Source of the DNA: Rattus norvegicus
Lineage: Eukaryota; Chordata; Mammalia; Rodentia; Muridae
DNA: 64,000 bases
NCBI RefSeq assembly: GCF_036323735.1
Contig: NC_086034.1
Location: forward strand, 12,583,001 to 12,647,000
Reading direction: 5' to 3'
Shown: piece by piece, positions 35,986-47,910 of the stretch
Layout of the letters: the number at the start of each line of letters is the position of its first letter
How positions within the stretch are numbered: the stretch's first letter is position 1
Notes under the pieces: generated by a model
What the model saw: only the letters and a program-made list of their open reading frames with translations
Database searches by the model: none
What the model was told of the DNA's origin: nothing
Translations under genes and position numbers: made by a program

Positions 35986-36820
35986 CTGGTGACTTCACAG
36001 CCTTGATTTCCCTTAAGTTTCAGTCCAGCCAAAAGTACTGCTCTAACAGAGTCAGCCTCCTATAGTGGGCCTCAGCTATCACAGGTCCAGGCAGAGACCA
36101 TACAACGGCTTGGGGAGGATGGCCGGTCCTCTCAAAGGCAGCCAGTATCAACAGTAACCCATCTCCCACACTTGCCCAGACCAGACAGAGCTATCTGAAA
36201 AGGGAACTTTTGGTGTTAGTGCCAGAAAAGCCTGGGTCAGATTAGAAATAAATGGGAATTCCAGAGGTCACTGGTTAGGGAACTTCAAAGGTCACTCACT
36301 AGGCACCTAACTCCATCCCAAAAAGAAAGACACTATGCATGAAGGACATTAGAGGGATAGAGCTGTCCTAAGCAGGAGGCCTGACTTCTGAGGGTACCAT
36401 GCAGTGACTCCTGTAAGCCCTTACAAGACACCTAACAAGGAATTATGGGTGGGACCCTTGGGGCTGACCCGGTGACCTGCAGCTCCCTCTGCTGGCAGAA
36501 CTGGTAAATTCAACCTGACTAGATATTCAAATTCAAGCATTTCTGCCTGTCCTTCAGGATCCTACATTCTCAGTGTTATCTAGTCAAGATATTGCCACTG
36601 TGACCTGCTGCCTGTCATCCTGAGAACATTCACCTTTGTGTAGTTACTCGTCTTAATGTCCCGATGGCCTTGTTTTTACAGGCATCTCAGTCTCTGGAAG
36701 GTTCGAGGCATCAGCATTTTTCGGTAGATGCAGCTCTGAGGGCTCTGAGGGCTCCTGGGAAATATTCTCCATGTGCATCACATCTGTCAGTGTATTGCTC
36801 CAGCCCTGGCTGTCATAGAT
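35986..36820. other. Unassigned single-copy DNA
   Basis: No exon or repeat family was recognised. Confidence 0.45.
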
Positions 36821-36964
36821 GAGAGCATGGAGGAGAGCATGGGGGAGAGCATGGGGGAGAGCATGGAGGAGAGCATGGGGGAGAGCATGGGGGAGAGCAA
36901 GGGGGAGAGCATGGGGGAGAACATGGAGGAGAGCATGGGGGAGAGCATGGGGGAGAGCATGGGG
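36821..36964. repeat. 12-bp minisatellite, 12 units, with 36-bp higher-order pattern
   Basis: The unit is gagagcatgggg. Exactly 144 bp gives 12 units. Variants containing gga recur every third unit, giving a 36-bp superunit, with single gagagcaagggg and gagaacatggag variants. Because 12 is divisible by 3, every frame is periodic, which explains the long repetitive frames on both strands. Confidence 0.95.
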
Positions 36965-38760
36965 TCCCCTGTTTCCCAACCCTCTGGGGGTCAATGAGAT
37001 AGCATCCATTACAGGATTCCTGTCTTGGGTCCCAGATCCAAGACAAAATAAGTCACATATCTCTCACAAAACACACAGACTGAACATGACAGTTAGACCA
37101 TGCACACTGCTCCTGGTCTCCTGTGTTTCTGGAGAGGTCGAAGTGTCTTTAATGGAGTATTCATACACTCATTTATCTCTGTGCAGGAATGCAAGTCTCC
37201 CAAAGGCTGGGGTTACTGTGGCTTGCCATCCCATAATCCTCAATATTAGAACTGAGTTTAGCACAGGAACACACAAAGAGAAGGGACTCCATATTTGCAG
37301 AGTGGTGCCTAGAATTTCACTTATAAAAACAAACAGAAACCTCTTTTGTAATTACCCTGGTCAGCCGGCCCTTGGCAGCAGCCTGTGGTTTCTGGACAAT
37401 GATGGGTGAGGGAAAGAAAATAATTTCTCTGAAGTACTCTATTTCCCTCAACTGCCTCCCAAGTACCTTTCAAAGATCTCCTGTCCAACCAGTGCAGCCA
37501 AGCCTAGGAGATACGGCAGACAAAGGTGATGAATTCAGACAGAAAACAAAGGCAGAGTTCACCAACTCACCCGGGGCCATTTCTGAAGTCTCTACTCCTA
37601 ATTAATCCGTGTGTGTCAGTGCCTGCTCAGCCACCTACAGTTGGTGTGTGCAGACTCCTCAGACTTCCAGATAAGGACCAGCGCCCATGCCTACAGAACC
37701 AACCTACACATGAATCGCAGACAGCAAGGACCCAGGGCCGCAGGGGTTTAGCTGCTCACCATCCTTCCAAAGCACTGGAACGGAGGTCTGCCAGCCTGCC
37801 TCCGGGAAGGCACAACGGGGCCTCAGTTTTCCAAACAATGTTTCCCTCCCCCCTCCCCCCAAAAAAGAATAAAAAACAAAAATAAACAAGAAACAAATGA
37901 AAAACATGAGGAGTACGGACACCAGGAGATGTGACCAGCACATTGCTTTGGTCTGCCAGCATGTCCTGTTCTGGAACAGGTTCCCTTCCTCTCCCCTGCA
38001 TTTCAGAAGGCCTGAAAGAGGCCAGTCAGTGCTGTGCGATTCCAGTCTTACAGGTAAGGCGTCGTTGCCATTTTACAGGCCAACCAGCTGCTCTGCTACT
38101 TGGAAATAGAGTTGTCTATGGTGAGGCATCCACAGACCTCCACTAGACCTCCAACTCACTGCTCAGCAGGCCCAGAAAGGCACCAGCCTACAGGCCTCCC
38201 TTTCTCCAGACCTGAAAACAGCTGCCAAATTGCTCCGCAGAGTGAGCTGAGCGCCCTCGTGTGGCCGTGCCTGGGAACGCAGGTCTGGCCATGGGATCAC
38301 ACTAAAGCAGGAAGCCCCCCATCTGGAGCAAAACAAAGAAGACCTAGAAGTCCCTGGACTTGTCTTCCCTGAATTTTGCATGTTGAGAGACCCTTAGAGA
38401 AACTGAATTTCTTATAATTTCCCCTTCCTGTGGGGAGGGCTGCAAAAACTAGGCAGCTCCTAGTTTCCCTTTAGGAGCTCAGGAAAGACCCAAAGAACCA
38501 TAGGCTATTGGCCTCTCTTCAGAGTTGTAGTCTCAGTTCAGCGCAAGGCCTCTCCAGTGCTTCCCTGAAGCACAGCTCCTGGAAACAGGGAGCAAGTCTT
38601 CATTCTCTCCACTTTTATTCCAGAACTTAGCAGATGCAAAACATGAATTAGCCACCTTATTCTATGGCTGCATAGTCTGCACATTTGAAATCAATCATGG
38701 ACATTCAGATTTAGCAAATATGCCACAAGGCCAAACCCTTGGAGAAGCCCCATGCATCAG
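36965..38760. other. Unassigned single-copy DNA
   Basis: No convincing exon. Overlapping frames on both strands (for example 37526-37885 plus, 37704-37943 minus) have no motif. A C-rich then A-rich run lies at 37845-37900. Confidence 0.45.
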
Positions 38761-38795
38761 GGTTCTCTAGAATAACAGATCATAGATAAATAGAG

Positions 38796-38839
<44 letters not shown>

Positions 38840-38866
38840 GTTCTCTAGAGTAACAGAACATGATAG

Positions 38867-38935
<69 letters not shown>

Positions 38936-38962
38936 GTTCTCTAGAGTAACAGAACATGATAG

Positions 38963-39005
<43 letters not shown>

Positions 39006-39048
39006 TAGATAGACAGACAGAGGTTCTCTAGAGTAACAGAACATGATT

Positions 39049-39082
<34 letters not shown>

Positions 39083-39260
39083 GATAGATTGATAGATTGA
39101 TTGATAGATAGACAGACAGACAGACAGATAGACAGAGGTCCTCTAGAGTAACAGAACATGATAGATAGATAGATAGATGATAGATAGATGATAGATCGAT
39201 AGATAGATTGATAGATGATAGACACAGGGAGATAAATATAGATATCAAGATCGATATATA
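38761..39260. repeat. Composite GATA array with five near-identical 23-bp spacers
   Basis: (GATA)n and (GACA)n blocks are separated by spacers beginning ttctctagagtaacagaa at about 38763 (diverged), 38841, 38937, 39024 and 39139. Distances are 78, 96, 87 and 115 bp, so the larger unit was tandemly duplicated and GATA lengths then drifted. Confidence 0.95.
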
Positions 39261-39414
39261 TTGATATATAGTGATATATATATTATACTATGTGACATGT
39301 GTATGGCTTATCAGCTAATTCAACAATGACCACCTATGAATCTAATATTTGTCCATCTGGTCTTCAGTATATGCCAGAATCATGAAGGAAAGGTCTTTCC
39401 AGCAGGTCCCCACC

Positions 39415-39535
39415 CGCTCAGAGCAGAAGGGGAGGAGGAAATGATGGTGGGAGAGGTGAGTGGGAGGGGGGCGGTGAGCAGGATGCAATGTTAATAAGGA
39501 TGTAAAAATTAATTATTTTTAAGAAGAGCGAGTGA
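39415..39535 (+). mobile_element. L1 3'UTR tip
   Basis: A purine-rich run (gaggtgagtgggaggggggc) passes to gcaatgttaataagga and an A/T end, the pattern of a rodent L1 3' terminus. Confidence 0.5.
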
Positions 39536-39739
39536 AAGCTCGGAAAGTACCTCGGAGACTGAGATACAAAAACACCAGCACTGGACATACAAAGTCCTGG
39601 AGCCCAGGCCAGCACTGCAAAAATAAACTGGAAAGTGAGGGAGCCCACTCAGGCAAGCAGCCTTCATTATTTTGGCCAACTTCCCTGGGTTTGATGACAC
39701 CTTTGATTTAGCAAAAGACTCTCAGACTTGTAACGATGC

Positions 39740-39990
39740 TATAATGGTTAAATGAGCATGGCCCCCATAGGCGCCTGTATTTGACTGCCTAGTTCCCAGT
39801 TGTTAGAACTGTTTGGGAAGGAGGAGAAGGTGCGGTCTTGTTCAGAGAGGCCTGCCACTGGGGGTAGGCTCTGAGGTTTCAAGGCTCAAGTCATCCCCAC
39901 TATCCCTTTGAGGTTCAATATGTGAGCTCTTAGCTGCTATGCCAACACCATGCCTGCCTGTCGGCTGCCATGCCAATGCGGGGAAAGTAT
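39740..39990 (+). mobile_element. Partial third copy of the ~330 bp rodent repeat family
   Basis: Shared landmarks are gaaggtgcggtcttgttcag, ccactgggggtaggctctga, caacaccatgcctgcctgtc and ggctgccatgcc. The conserved 3' end (ccaattaaatg) is missing, so it is truncated. Confidence 0.5.
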
Positions 39991-40599
39991 GACCCTGAGA
40001 AAGAGGAACCCCACCAAAGCATTGGGGCCTTACGGTTTCCATTTGCTTGGGATTTCGGTGAGATGAAAGCATTCTAGCTGACTCTGTTTCTAGCCTTTCC
40101 GAGGACCAAGAGAAAGCTTTGGAAGACTGGCCTCTGAAGACTGTCACCAACAGACAAACCAAGCAGATCCAGCAAGCAAAATCCACTCTGATGCCCGAGC
40201 CTGCCCCCTGCTGGACGAAGTGGTGCTCAACAGAAAAGGGAAGAACCCTATTCAAAAGGGACCACATGCTCATTTTGGGCTGCGGAAAAATACATTTGTT
40301 TTCCCTTTTCTCCTAGCCAGTTGATGACACCCTTCCTTGCTAACTTTGTCTACTCTTGGGCTGTTGATTGTCCCCATGCACAGAGCAAGACCGGGCACAT
40401 TGAACATGGCAGCCAAGTTCTTCACCAAGCTCTTACTTCATTTAAGAAGTTTCGGAACTCCCAGTCAGCCTGAATCTGGAGAGCAAGGACAAAGTGTTAC
40501 CCCAACAAACACAGAAAAAACTTTGTGAAGTTCTTAGGCTCTGCATACAGACATTACCTAGACCACCTCGCCGTCTCTCTGAACTCAGAAAGGGACTGC
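39991..40599. other. Unassigned single-copy DNA
   Basis: No repeat or gene was recognised. Confidence 0.4.
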
Positions 40600-40685
40600 C
40601 AAATGACTGGAACTAGCTCTAACAGATACAGGGCTATGGGTTCCATCCCTGGGCCTCACGTGGTTAAAGGAGAGAACTGGCTACA

Positions 40686-40739
<54 letters not shown>

Positions 40740-40800
40740 CACACATGCATGCATACACAGAGCCAGCCAGCCAGCCAGCCAGCCAGACACAAAGAATAAA
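40600..40800 (+). mobile_element. B3-type SINE ending in (AC)n and (AGCC)n
   Basis: Landmarks gttccatccctgggcctcac and aaaggagagaactggct lead into about 53 bp of AC (40686-40738) and then AGCC repeats (about 40758-40785). Confidence 0.6.
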
Positions 40801-40929
40801 TGCAACTTTTTTCAAAGGAAAGAAATACAGTGTCAGGCAGACTTCTGTTTTGCTATGCTGTGTTTTGCTTTGCCTTTGTCTTATGGTTTTGTGTTGTGTT
40901 GTCTCTGTGATGTGTGTGCTTTGCTGCAT

Positions 40930-41035
40930 CTTGTTTGTAAGACAAGATCTTGCTACCTAGACCAGTCTGGCCTCAAATTTGTGATCCTCTTACCTAGCCT
41001 CCCTAGAGCCAGAACGACAGACACATATAGTACAT
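40930..41035 (-). mobile_element. B1-type SINE fragment, antisense
   Basis: Plus-strand agacaagatcttgctaccta, ccagtctggcctcaaatttg and tcctcttacctagcctccct are the reverse of a B1/proto-B1 body. Confidence 0.7.
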
Positions 41036-41979
41036 TCTTCAGAAGTCACATTTGAAATATGAAAAGAATTAAAATTCACTATAATGATCCAATATGATCT
41101 AGCATACTTCAAACTGTAATAATTCAAAATTTAAAATGAGATTTTTTTTATCTTGATTCTGATTTAAAGCATGGTGTGGCTTTTACAATTCTAAGATATT
41201 GCAGTTCAGAGCAGCTTTGATACGAGTTCTCTGTAGTCACATGTAGTCACCAGAGCCCAGACCTGCTGTTCATCTTTGATTAATGTCACAGAGCACCACA
41301 GTCAGCCACTATGTCAAGCCACAAGGTGTTGGGCCCTCAGTGCTGCCTTTGAAACATAATTGAGCCAAAAATCACAGGGTGTTTCCATCTCAAGTGACTT
41401 TCGCAGGAGAGAGGGACCAGGCTGGACCAGAGCTCTTCTAGAAATTAAATGAGGAGACTGAGCTGGCTCTTTTGGTAAATCAGTGTCCCTGATGCCCTCA
41501 GTGCTGTTGTTGAAATATTATTTAATTCCAAGACCAGAAACCTGTTATAAACTATTCAGCTTTTCGCTGGGCAGTGAGGACAATGAGGTGCTTGCTTCCC
41601 TATTGCTATGGAGGCCAGGGAACTCAAGGATATATCTACTCTTCCTGCAAAGATTGCTCTAATTGTACACAGTTTGGATGGTCCTGATTTTGAAAAGTTA
41701 AGAAACTGTTGCCATTTAAGGAAACGGATACAGGATGCTGTGGAATTAGCATTAGGAAGTTGTTTGTCCATTTGACCACTAGGTGGAGGCATTATATAAT
41801 AGAAGACACCAGACTTCAACACCATATAGGCCTATGTGACTTCTGAGTGACTTTGGGCCTGTGATCTTTACCAAAGGAAGCTGAGTTTTGTGCCAAAAAT
41901 GGGGTGCCACTGCACAACTGAACTGAGATTAAATGCACCATGAAAAGACACAGACGTTTAATCTCGTTTAATAGGTGCG
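41036..41979. other. Unassigned single-copy, AT-moderate DNA
   Basis: No repeat or coding pattern. 41160-41420 holds CTTTGAA/CTTTGAT TCF-like words and ATTAAT cores and could be regulatory, but nothing decisive is visible. Confidence 0.35.
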
Positions 41980-42090
41980 AGCTCAGGCAGGTTACTTAAC
42001 TTCTCTAAGCTCGTGTCCTCCCTACAGAGGAGATGCTAAAGCCTGTGTTGAAGGACTCCAACTTGTAGAAATTAGAAGTATGTGAAACTC
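41980..42090 (+). mobile_element. MIR SINE fragment
   Basis: Landmark aggcaggttacttaacttct followed by ctaagctcgtgtcctcc resembles the MIR core, diverged. Confidence 0.6.
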
Positions 42091-42562
42091 AGGCCACCAG
42101 ACACATCGGCATTATTCATCATTAACACCCAAGTCTCCATAGCCACATACCTCACCAAGCTCGTTTATAGGGGCAGGGGTCCTTGTGGCTTAGGGTTCCT
42201 TCTAGGCTCCAAGGTGCCCTGGGGGCTCCAAGGAGGAGCCACCACATAAGTAGACAATGAAGAAAGATGCTTCAGGCCAGGCTGCTCTTCCATTGCTCCC
42301 AAACCGTAGAGATTACTCATGATCATCTTCAAAGTTCCCACGTGCTGTTTTGCAAAGCTTGGCAAAATAATACTAAAATTTACACAGAATTATAAAACAC
42401 AATGACGCAAGCTGTGGAAGCAAGCCACTTCCTTTAAGCTGTTGTATTAATGGGCTTTATGTAAGTTATATAGCTTTAATTTGGAAATTGAAATAGCATT
42501 AGTGTGAGGTAAGTATTTTGGCAAATGCTCTGTGAGTAGACGCAGAAGAGACAGATTTAGAA

Positions 42563-42693
42563 AGAACTTTGTTTTTTGTTTTGTTTTGTTTTTTTCTTTT
42601 TTCCGGAGCTGGGGACCGAACCCAGGGCCTTGCGCTTGCTAGGCAAGCGCTCTACCACTGAGCTAAATCCCCAACTCCAGAACTTTGTTTTTT
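42563..42693 (-). mobile_element. ID SINE, antisense, with perfect 15-bp target-site duplication
   Basis: The body reads on the minus strand as a near-consensus ID element with A and B boxes (ggttcggtccc). The duplication agaactttgtttttt is at 42563-42577 and 42679-42693. Its A-rich tail is the T-rich run at about 42578-42603. It is the second recent ID insertion of the window. Confidence 0.97.
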
Positions 42694-42699
42694 TAATGA

Positions 42700-42863
42700 T
42701 CAACTGATCTACCATATAATATTGCTGTAAATGATGCTGTGTACAGATACTCTGTTCATGTATTCAACTGTAAATTTGTCAATATTTGCATTTCTATTGC
42801 TTTCGTATGGAATGATAACTGCAAAAATAAAGATGCTTTAACTGGTTTAAAAAAACAAAAACA
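42700..42863 (+). other. Transcript 3'-end-like sequence: AATAAA 18 nt before an A-rich run
   Basis: AT-rich UTR-like text leads to gcaaaaataaagatgc with AATAAA at 42826-42831. An A-rich run follows from about 42849 (aaaaaaacaaaaac). This suits a retrocopy's 3' tail, or a genuine poly(A) site beside genomic As. The upstream boundary and parent gene are unknown. Confidence 0.4.
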
Positions 42864-44470
42864 GAATCAAGTTCCGCCACGAAAGAGGTATGTCCAGATT
42901 CCAATCTGCTGTGGTTACCACAGGTACCTTCTCCAGTGCAGACAGCATCAATCCTGGCCCATATAGGCTTTCCAGACTTCACTGATGATGTTTTCACTGG
43001 TAAATGCTTAACTCTGCAAATCATTCTCCAAAACGGTAATTGTTGAGTAACCAGCTCTCCATGAACTCGGCTCTACCTAGAGCTTCAACAGTGGTTTCTT
43101 CTTTGTCGTCTCTGCCCACAGGACTGCCAGCTTTGTACCATGACAACTACCATCCCCAGAGACCAGGGCGATATATATATTGCAGTTTTCAATAATACAC
43201 TTTATTTTGTTGAATTTCACTCATTAATTTGTATTGAGGCAAAAGAAGTTCGCAGCTGGAGAATGATATTAAAATTATATAGAATATTCTTTCTTTAAAT
43301 CCCACCTCCCTCAGGCTAATTTTTGACACTAAAAGTAGTTTCTTTCCTAAAGCAAGTCCCCACAACAAATACCCACGCCCATTCTCCGTCTCTTAATCGT
43401 CTTGTGTGTGTGTTTTAAGCCAGACATCAGATCCTGAACTCTTTTGTAAGAGCACTTATATAAAGTCACAGAGAATCTGGAAGTTTGAAAGCTGAGCCTT
43501 CCAAGTGCTCTGGCTGAATTCCTCAGAGTGCTGCTGTTTCCCTCATAGATAAGACATAAGAGAAATTTTATTCAAGTGTGTTAGGGGCACTATTTAGGGC
43601 CTAGTGCTGGCTCCTACTGTAAAATGTGTTTGAGAAAAGAAGGTAGGTGCTAGGCACTCCATGCTTAGTAAGGTTCCCAGAAGTGGGGTCCCAAATATAA
43701 GTGGTCCAAAAAACTCACTATACCCCTGGATCCCTGTGACAACCTCTGAAAGCAAGCTGGGGCCTTGCCTGTCCCATCCCTAAGGTGGAGAACTGCCTTG
43801 GGACATAGCAGCCACTTTCCTAGGGAAGGCTCTGTAGCCACAGGGAGTCAGTGGGTCTGCCAAGGTGTCCAGCTTTAGTGGACTCAGCCCCAGGATAAAA
43901 ACAGTTTGTGCAATCCTGCACCTCAGCAAGGTGACAGGAGGGTGGGCATCCACACTGGGAATAGAGGGTACCACCATTATCGGCAGACCCGATCCTGTAC
44001 ACAGACCAACCCTTGAGGCCCATAAATGGCATTGTTGAATCTGATAAAAGCGCAATCCCAGTCTGAGATCCACATACAGCAGTCACGTGCTTCTCTCTGT
44101 ACAAGTGCTGAGGAACCCAAAGTCTACAAGAGAGGAAACAGCAATAAAATTTCACCCACGATAGCGTAAAAAGAATAATGCATTTGGAAATAAATGTAAG
44201 ATCTGTATCCTGACAATTATGAGACAGAAATGATTGAAGTGGCAGCCCATATTTGTAGACAGGGCACTGTAAGGGTGATGGTCAACCCAACACCAGAAGA
44301 GCCTGCTACCCTCATGGAGATCCTGTGTGCTTTTGAAGAAATTGACCAGTGATCTCCAAATTTACACAGAACTGTAACGGACTGTGAATGGCCCAAATCG
44401 TGTTGACTGACAAGGGAGTACTTCCTTCCTGTCATAATGGCCCACCATTATGAACAGTTCACATGGGCAC
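42864..44470. other. Unassigned DNA
   Basis: Two overlapping minus frames (43780-44155, about 100 codons each) have no recognised motif. Near 43160-43215 a short TA run is followed by a minus-strand AATAAA (tttatt), possibly a retrocopy end. Confidence 0.4.
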
Positions 44471-45450
44471 AAAAACACACAGAGAACCTTACAGCGGACA
44501 TCACTCTGCAGAAACAAATTCTTCTCTACACTCAATTGATTTTCAGTACAGGCTCTAAGACTGGGCTTTCAAGAACTGGAAACTGACAAGTCACATGCAG
44601 ATGAATGCAAGCCTTTACTTCATACTGGGCACCAAAACCAAGTGAGTTTTGCACCCCAGGATTCAGTGTAGGAATCCAATAACATAACTGCTACAAGAGG
44701 TCACAGAACACTATCTTCAAGACCTTTGGCTCAGCAAGGATTCAGGGACGACACCAAAAAGATCAATGAGGCAAATTTAAAGGATGTTACATTTGGCCTT
44801 ATCAGGACTTAAACATCTGTGCTCCCTAAGATATGAAGATAAGCAACCATATGGGAGAAAATAATTTCTCAAACCCATAACCAGTAAGCAGCCTGTATCT
44901 AGAACACAGAATGTAACTTCACACTTCAGTAATACAAAGACTGCCCATAAGAAAACACAACTACGGAGATAGACATGTCACCAAGCACCATAAATGAATA
45001 GCTAGTGACAACACAGAAAGACGACCCATTAGCTATTAGGAAAGTGCAGATACAAAAAAACACCTAGACATCGCTTCACAGCCACTGGACTGGATGTACT
45101 AAAAGAGCACAGTGACATGGAGGAAAGAGGACCGTCAAATACTGTCTGGAATGACATAGGACTGTGTGAGCTCCTTGGAAAAACACCTTGGCTGCTTCTT
45201 GAGAAAGTAAACATAAATTTATCTCGCATCCCAGCAATCCCATTCATAGAGCTATTCCCAAGAGAAAGAAAAATGTATCTATATGAAGGTCTAATCCCAG
45301 ATATTATCAGGATCTCTATTCATAATAGTCCTAAATGGAAAATAAGTAAATGCCTTTCAGTTGGTGAATGGATAGACAAATTGTATGTGCCCGTACAAGG
45401 AGATACTAATGGAATTAATAAGCTTCGTATAACTTCCTGTGATAGGATTG
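44470..45450 (+). mobile_element. Ancient L1 ORF2 C-terminal relic
   Basis: The frame at 45117-45440 preserves ISRIPAIPFIELFPRE- and SIHNSPKWKISK-like stretches matching the L1 ORF2 C-terminal pattern (PAIPLLGIYP, then the ending). Stops and shifts lie upstream. The divergence indicates an old mammalian L1. Confidence 0.65.
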
Positions 45451-46889
45451 CATTTTGTGTATGTTATTCCTGCAGTAACACAGGTAAGGATCCGACTTCT
45501 GGACACCAGAAGTAGGACGTCAGACAGCTTCATGAACTCACTCCTTGTTTCCACTTGGGCCTTGAGGTTGGCAGTGCTGTGTCAAGGATAGTGACAACTA
45601 TTAGTGACAGATTTTGTTCTCAAACTTGGCTCATTTGTTCCCTTGGCACATGCAGGCTGGGGGAATGGGGAGACTCACTCTATGGCAGTCCCTCTCTGGG
45701 GCCTCCAATGTTAAATGTCCTTACTTATCATTGGTTCTGTCCACGGGCCCCCAAATAGGAGAGCCAGACATGTAAATGTACTCTGAGTGGTGATTTCCTG
45801 GGTTCTGCTGCTAGAAGACTTTGCTGTAAGGTCCCGGCTGTCACTATATTAGCTTCACCTTCATGCCTGAAAGGACAGAATGTGTACACACGTGGATGGC
45901 TTTCTAAACAGCAGTTGAATGGTGCTAGACACTAGAACGGGCCAAATGAGGGGGAGGGGATTACTTGGCTCACAACTCCCTTTGACTGAAGACTTGAGGC
46001 TTCCGCTTCCGTGGCTTTGTCTAATGCCTGCCACCGCTAAGCTTGATGACTTGAAGGGCAGGCCACCGGATTCTGCTGCCTGGTTTTGAGCCAAGGAGGG
46101 AGAGCCTAATCTTTATGCTCTTTCTTTAAACCAAGCAGAGATGGTCAGTCTACCTCAGTAGCACAATGCTTCTTGGAGCTTCCTTAGTGACTGCATACTT
46201 TGAAGCCATGGGGGACAAGGCAGGCTACCTTGCTAAAACTGAAGCCACCGTTGACTTATTTTATGTAGAGAAATAAACTTCTCACGCTGTCAGCCATTTT
46301 TCTGCCATAATTTCTATACTCCCTGGCCAGCAGCCAGTCTCGGCAATGTCTCTCTAATGAAGTTACGCCACTATTTTTCTCTGCCTGGGAAAAAGGATGA
46401 TTTCCCATTGTTTTGGAACATACTCTTGTTCTGTCACTCAACACTTAAGAGATTAAAAGCGCCAAAGATAACGCACCTTGTCCTGTCTCATTCTTCCCTT
46501 GGCCTGATGGGAACAAGAGATTTCTACAGGACCAGCCATGTACAGGGGCAGGGGCTGAGAAATGTGACAAAGAGATGCTCTCTCTTCCCTCTCCTGCCAG
46601 AAGGGGAAGATGATGAGACTAGCACTCTTGGTGCCTTTTAAGCTGTGTGGTCTGGGCTTTCTCCAGCCTTTGAGTAATTTCATCCGGTCAGAGGATTTTG
46701 AACTTTGTATTATACATTGAATATCACTTGAGAATTAGACATCTTTCAAAGGCATCATTCCCTGGGCACATCCTCTTTCCCAGACTCACTGGTGAGAACA
46801 TAAGTTATCTTTATGTAGGGATGGTTTCCAAAGATGTCTGTTTTCATTTTGTACTTTTGATTTTTCTCTAAACTGATATAGCCAGTCTC
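45451..46889. other. Unassigned single-copy DNA
   Basis: No exon or repeat family was recognised. Frames up to 94 codons overlap in opposite strands. Confidence 0.45.
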
Positions 46890-46921
46890 ATATATATATA
46901 TATACATATATATATATATGC

Positions 46922-46952
<31 letters not shown>

Positions 46953-46965
46953 AACACACACACAC
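46890..46965. repeat. (TA)n/(CA)n microsatellite
   Basis: TATATA with two CATA interruptions passing into ACACAC. Confidence 0.95.
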
Positions 46966-47539
46966 TTTGGAAACAGGATGGATATTATACATACAGGTTT
47001 CTTATCAATGTTTCAAAAACATCCAGAAGGAAAATTGTGGCTTTATCAAGCTTGTACAGACTTTATGCATATAATATATGTATATTTGCATATGCTTTAC
47101 AGCATATTGAGCGCTGTAAGCTATCTCAAAGTCACAAAGTACATGAGGGAAGGTGTTCAGGTTATATGTAAGCAGTTATGTGGTTTTGTCTAACGAATTT
47201 GAGCACCCATGTATTTGGGTATTAAAAACCCCAAACCAATCTTCCTCAGACATCAAAAGACAATGTACTTCATTGATTAATCTTTTGCATATATACTTTA
47301 CCCATCCAAGTATACAGTTCAAAAACATCTTAGTGAGTATATCAAGTACACAGCTCTCATTATGAATCCACTTTAAAGTGTGTCTATCAGTCAGAAAAGA
47401 CTGACGTATTCATTTATTAATGTTTACTACTTCCTGTTAGATACCACATTTCCTTTGTGTTTATACATTTTCTACTATATATTTTCAGATATAGCATTAT
47501 ACAGGGTATAGTATCTTGTTAGACTTCTTCCATTTAGCA
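46966..47539. other. Unassigned AT-rich DNA
   Basis: No gene recognised. It may include further old L1 sequence. Confidence 0.35.
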
Positions 47540-47910
47540 AGCCATAGCATATCTTAGTTCACTTCTTTACATAATAGAATTTCATTCTTTGGGCATATAC
47601 AATTTGTCTACCACGAGTCCTATGAAAAAGTAAATGTATTTATAAGGACACAATTTGCAGCATTATTACTATTGTTGAATGCAGGTATTTATAAGCATAT
47701 GCACAAGACTTCGATGCATAAGTAGATAAATAATGCCTCTCTCTCTTAACTTGCTTACAAATTGTTATAATACAGGCATTTGGGTCCTGTGAATGCAATG
47801 TGAATATTACGGTAAATATTTAAGACCATTGTTTAGCTGTGGAATCATTTTTTGTGTGTGGAAATTAGCCATCCTCTTGAGGTGTATGTTATTTCAGGGT
47901 CCCACACATT
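47540..47910 (-). mobile_element. Ancient L1 fragment, antisense
   Basis: Plus-strand atttcattctttgggcatat and tagccatcctcttgaggtgt match the reverse of the L1 ORF2 3' region. Confidence 0.55.

Noticed and set aside
36653..37409. Frames of 118 and 196 codons with MGES, RAWG or HALP repeats
   Set aside because: They are the 12-bp minisatellite read in different frames.
38757..39248. 163-codon minus frame of repeated SIYL
   Set aside because: It is the GATA tetranucleotide array, which lacks stops in this frame.
38761..39260. CRISPR-like array (regular repeats with spacers)
   Set aside because: The spacers are near-identical and the repeats are GATA tetranucleotides of variable length in a mammalian genome.
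40525..41055. 176-codon plus frame
   Set aside because: It crosses a B3 SINE, an (AC)n tract, AGCC repeats and an antisense B1.
43780..44155. Two overlapping ~100-codon minus frames as a possible gene
   Set aside because: Mutually overlapping frames, no known motif, no splice or poly(A) context tied to them.
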